From the NCBI RefSeq assembly GCF_000224415.1, contig NZ_AFXQ01000009.1:57047-121046 (forward strand): DNA of 64,000 nt. The letters run 5' to 3'. Below are positions 63,266-64,000 of this stretch, in pieces. A program made the position numbers and the translations under genes. Below the pieces are notes generated by a model. That model saw only the letters and a program-made list of their open reading frames with translations. It was not told the origin of the DNA and made no database searches. How positions within the stretch are numbered: the first letter of the stretch is position 1; each line of letters opens with the position of its first letter. Source of the stretch: Citricoccus sp. CH26A. GTDB taxonomy: Bacteria > Actinomycetota > Actinomycetes > Actinomycetales > Micrococcaceae.

Positions 63266-63653
63266 GTCGGCTCTCCTGCGAGTCGGGTGTGGACTGTGGC
63301 GGTCGAAGTGATGTGGATCGCTTCGTTGACCACCAGTCTTGACCGCCCCAAGCCCTCGTGGGGTGCAGATCCATTGAAAATTTCGCTCCATCTTCACAAT
63401 GGTCAGAAAGAGGATATCTCGCGATAAGAGAGCTTCTCAGCGTTCCTGCGGGGTACATGAGAGGCAAAGAAAGCCAGATATTGACTACAAGGCGGGGTGC
63501 CGCCTGGCGTCCCCGGGCCCGGGTGGGCCGATCCCTCGGCGCCACGGCACGAGGATGGGGAGAACTCCCCATCGCGGCCGGGGCGGACAGTTCCTAGACT
63601 GTCGAGGGTCGTGGGGCCGGTGAGGCCGTGCCGAGGATGGGAGGGTGGACACC
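63266..63653. other. 388-bp divergent intergenic region, aceA promoter side
   Basis: It separates aceA (minus) from an ESX-like gene (plus). An AT-rich block CATTGAAAATTTCGC near 63371-63385 and AGAAAGAGGATATCTCGCG around 63403-63421 likely hold promoter and regulator sites for aceA; ATATTGACTACAAGG near 63477 may hold a plus-strand -35. No further gene is supported. Confidence 0.4.
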
Positions 63654-63989
63654 ATGGTTGACTACCAGGTGGATGAGGACGGTGCCAACGGCGTCATAGC
63701 GGCGACCCGCACGCATGCCGGCGAGTTCGAAGCGCTCATCACCGATCTGCGCACCGCCGTGGAGGGCACCGCGGCGGAGTGCCAGAGCACGCTGATCGCC
63801 GGTGCCCTCCAGGAGGTCCACGACGGCTACCTCGCGCCCGTGGCGACGATGGTCCATTGGCGCAGCGCCAACATCGTCAACGAGGGCCAGAAGATGGTGA
63901 ACGCCTTCATCGACGGCAACGAGCAGATGGCAGCGGACGCGCGGCGCGAGATCTCGGACGTCCCCTCGAGCTGGGAGGACGCCCAGTGA
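63654..63989 (+). CDS. Small WXG100/ESX-like protein
   Basis: A 111-residue, helix-rich protein without signal peptide; ATG 63654 with GGGAGG 9 bases upstream. EFEALITDLRTAVEGTA, GYLAPVATMVHW and ANIVNEGQKMVNAFIDGNEQMA look like the two-helix hairpin of type VII secretion substrates or their DUF relatives, although a clear WxG is missing. The stop overlaps the start of another gene (GTGA), as in ESX/effector gene pairs. Confidence 0.5.
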   Translation: MVDYQVDEDGANGVIAATRTHAGEFEALITDLRTAVEGTAAECQSTLIAGALQEVHDGYLAPVATMVHWRSANIVNEGQKMVNAFIDGNEQMAADARREISDVPSSWEDAQ

Positions 63990-64000
63990 GTGTCGACCTC
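63986..64000 (+). CDS. Start of next gene (cut by window end)
   Basis: GTG 63986 overlaps the preceding stop (GTGA), with GGGAGGAC 5 bases upstream, and reads MSVDL before the window ends. Presumably a partner or effector of the small ESX-like protein. Only the start is visible. Confidence 0.4.

Overview
The window reads as a high-GC (around 68-70 % by eye) actinobacterial chromosome segment. Leucine-free lipobox signals, GTG/TTG starts, F420 cofactor genes, HSD10/FadR-type regulation, an HtaA domain and an ESX-like small protein all fit Actinomycetota. The isocitrate lyase and malate synthase look Micrococcales/Micrococcaceae-like, but I cannot fix a genus without a search.

Almost everything from 1 to about 59,600 is one large accessory catabolic region built from CoA-thioester and redox enzymes. 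Layout: (1) 1-4,449, minus strand: Old-Yellow-Enzyme-type reductase, ADP-forming acyl-CoA ligase and a truncated luciferase-like oxidoreductase. (2) 4,632-9,465, plus: a BadI/MenB-type ring-opening hydrolase, two acyl-CoA dehydrogenases, an amidohydrolase and a split-barrel flavin/F420 protein. (3) 9,752-22,345, plus: a KstD-like flavoprotein, a complete branched-chain-type ABC importer with two paralogous binding lipoproteins, a SnoaL-like protein, an acyl-CoA ligase, an enoyl-CoA hydratase, an SDR and a luciferase-like oxidoreductase. (4) 22,968-33,138, plus: ligase, acyl-CoA dehydrogenase, CitE-like lyase, MaoC hydratase and aldehyde dehydrogenase, followed by SnoaL/GMC oxidoreductase/SnoaL/aldehyde dehydrogenase. 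(5) 33,404-37,413: a cytochrome P450 with a divergent 3Fe-4S-type ferredoxin, an unusual cytosolic HtaA-domain protein, a 2Fe-2S ferredoxin and a ferredoxin reductase. (6) 37,515-48,954: two near-twin FadR-type regulators, a second KstD-like flavoprotein, a beta-oxidation operon that contains an NADPH:F420 oxidoreductase, a SnoaL protein, a class III CoA-transferase and an SDR. (7) 49,078-55,763, minus: a complete F420 biosynthesis operon (fbiA, fbiC, cofC, cofE) ending in a transporter. (8) 56,144-59,615: Baeyer-Villiger monooxygenase plus esterase, with a divergent GntR regulator. From about 60,000 on the content changes to core metabolism (aceB, aceA) and the start of an ESX-like locus.

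How it may work together (inference): an alicyclic or terpenoid-like compound could be imported, hydroxylated by the P450, oxidised by dehydrogenases or the GMC enzyme, desaturated by KstD-like flavoproteins, activated to CoA thioesters, ring-opened by the BadI-like hydrolase or by Baeyer-Villiger oxidation plus ester hydrolysis, and shortened by beta-oxidation to acetyl-CoA and related units that enter the glyoxylate shunt. F420H2 supplied by the NADPH:F420 reductase and the F420 operon would serve luciferase-like or split-barrel reductases. The substrate cannot be named from sequence.

The strongest non-obvious signal is a recurrent AT-rich promoter motif (TAAT-ATGAT/ATTGTT type) in front of most operons, including the F420 operon, which suggests one regulon, possibly run by the two near-identical FadR paralogues. 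The second is the signal-less HtaA heme-binding-type protein inside the P450 redox cluster.
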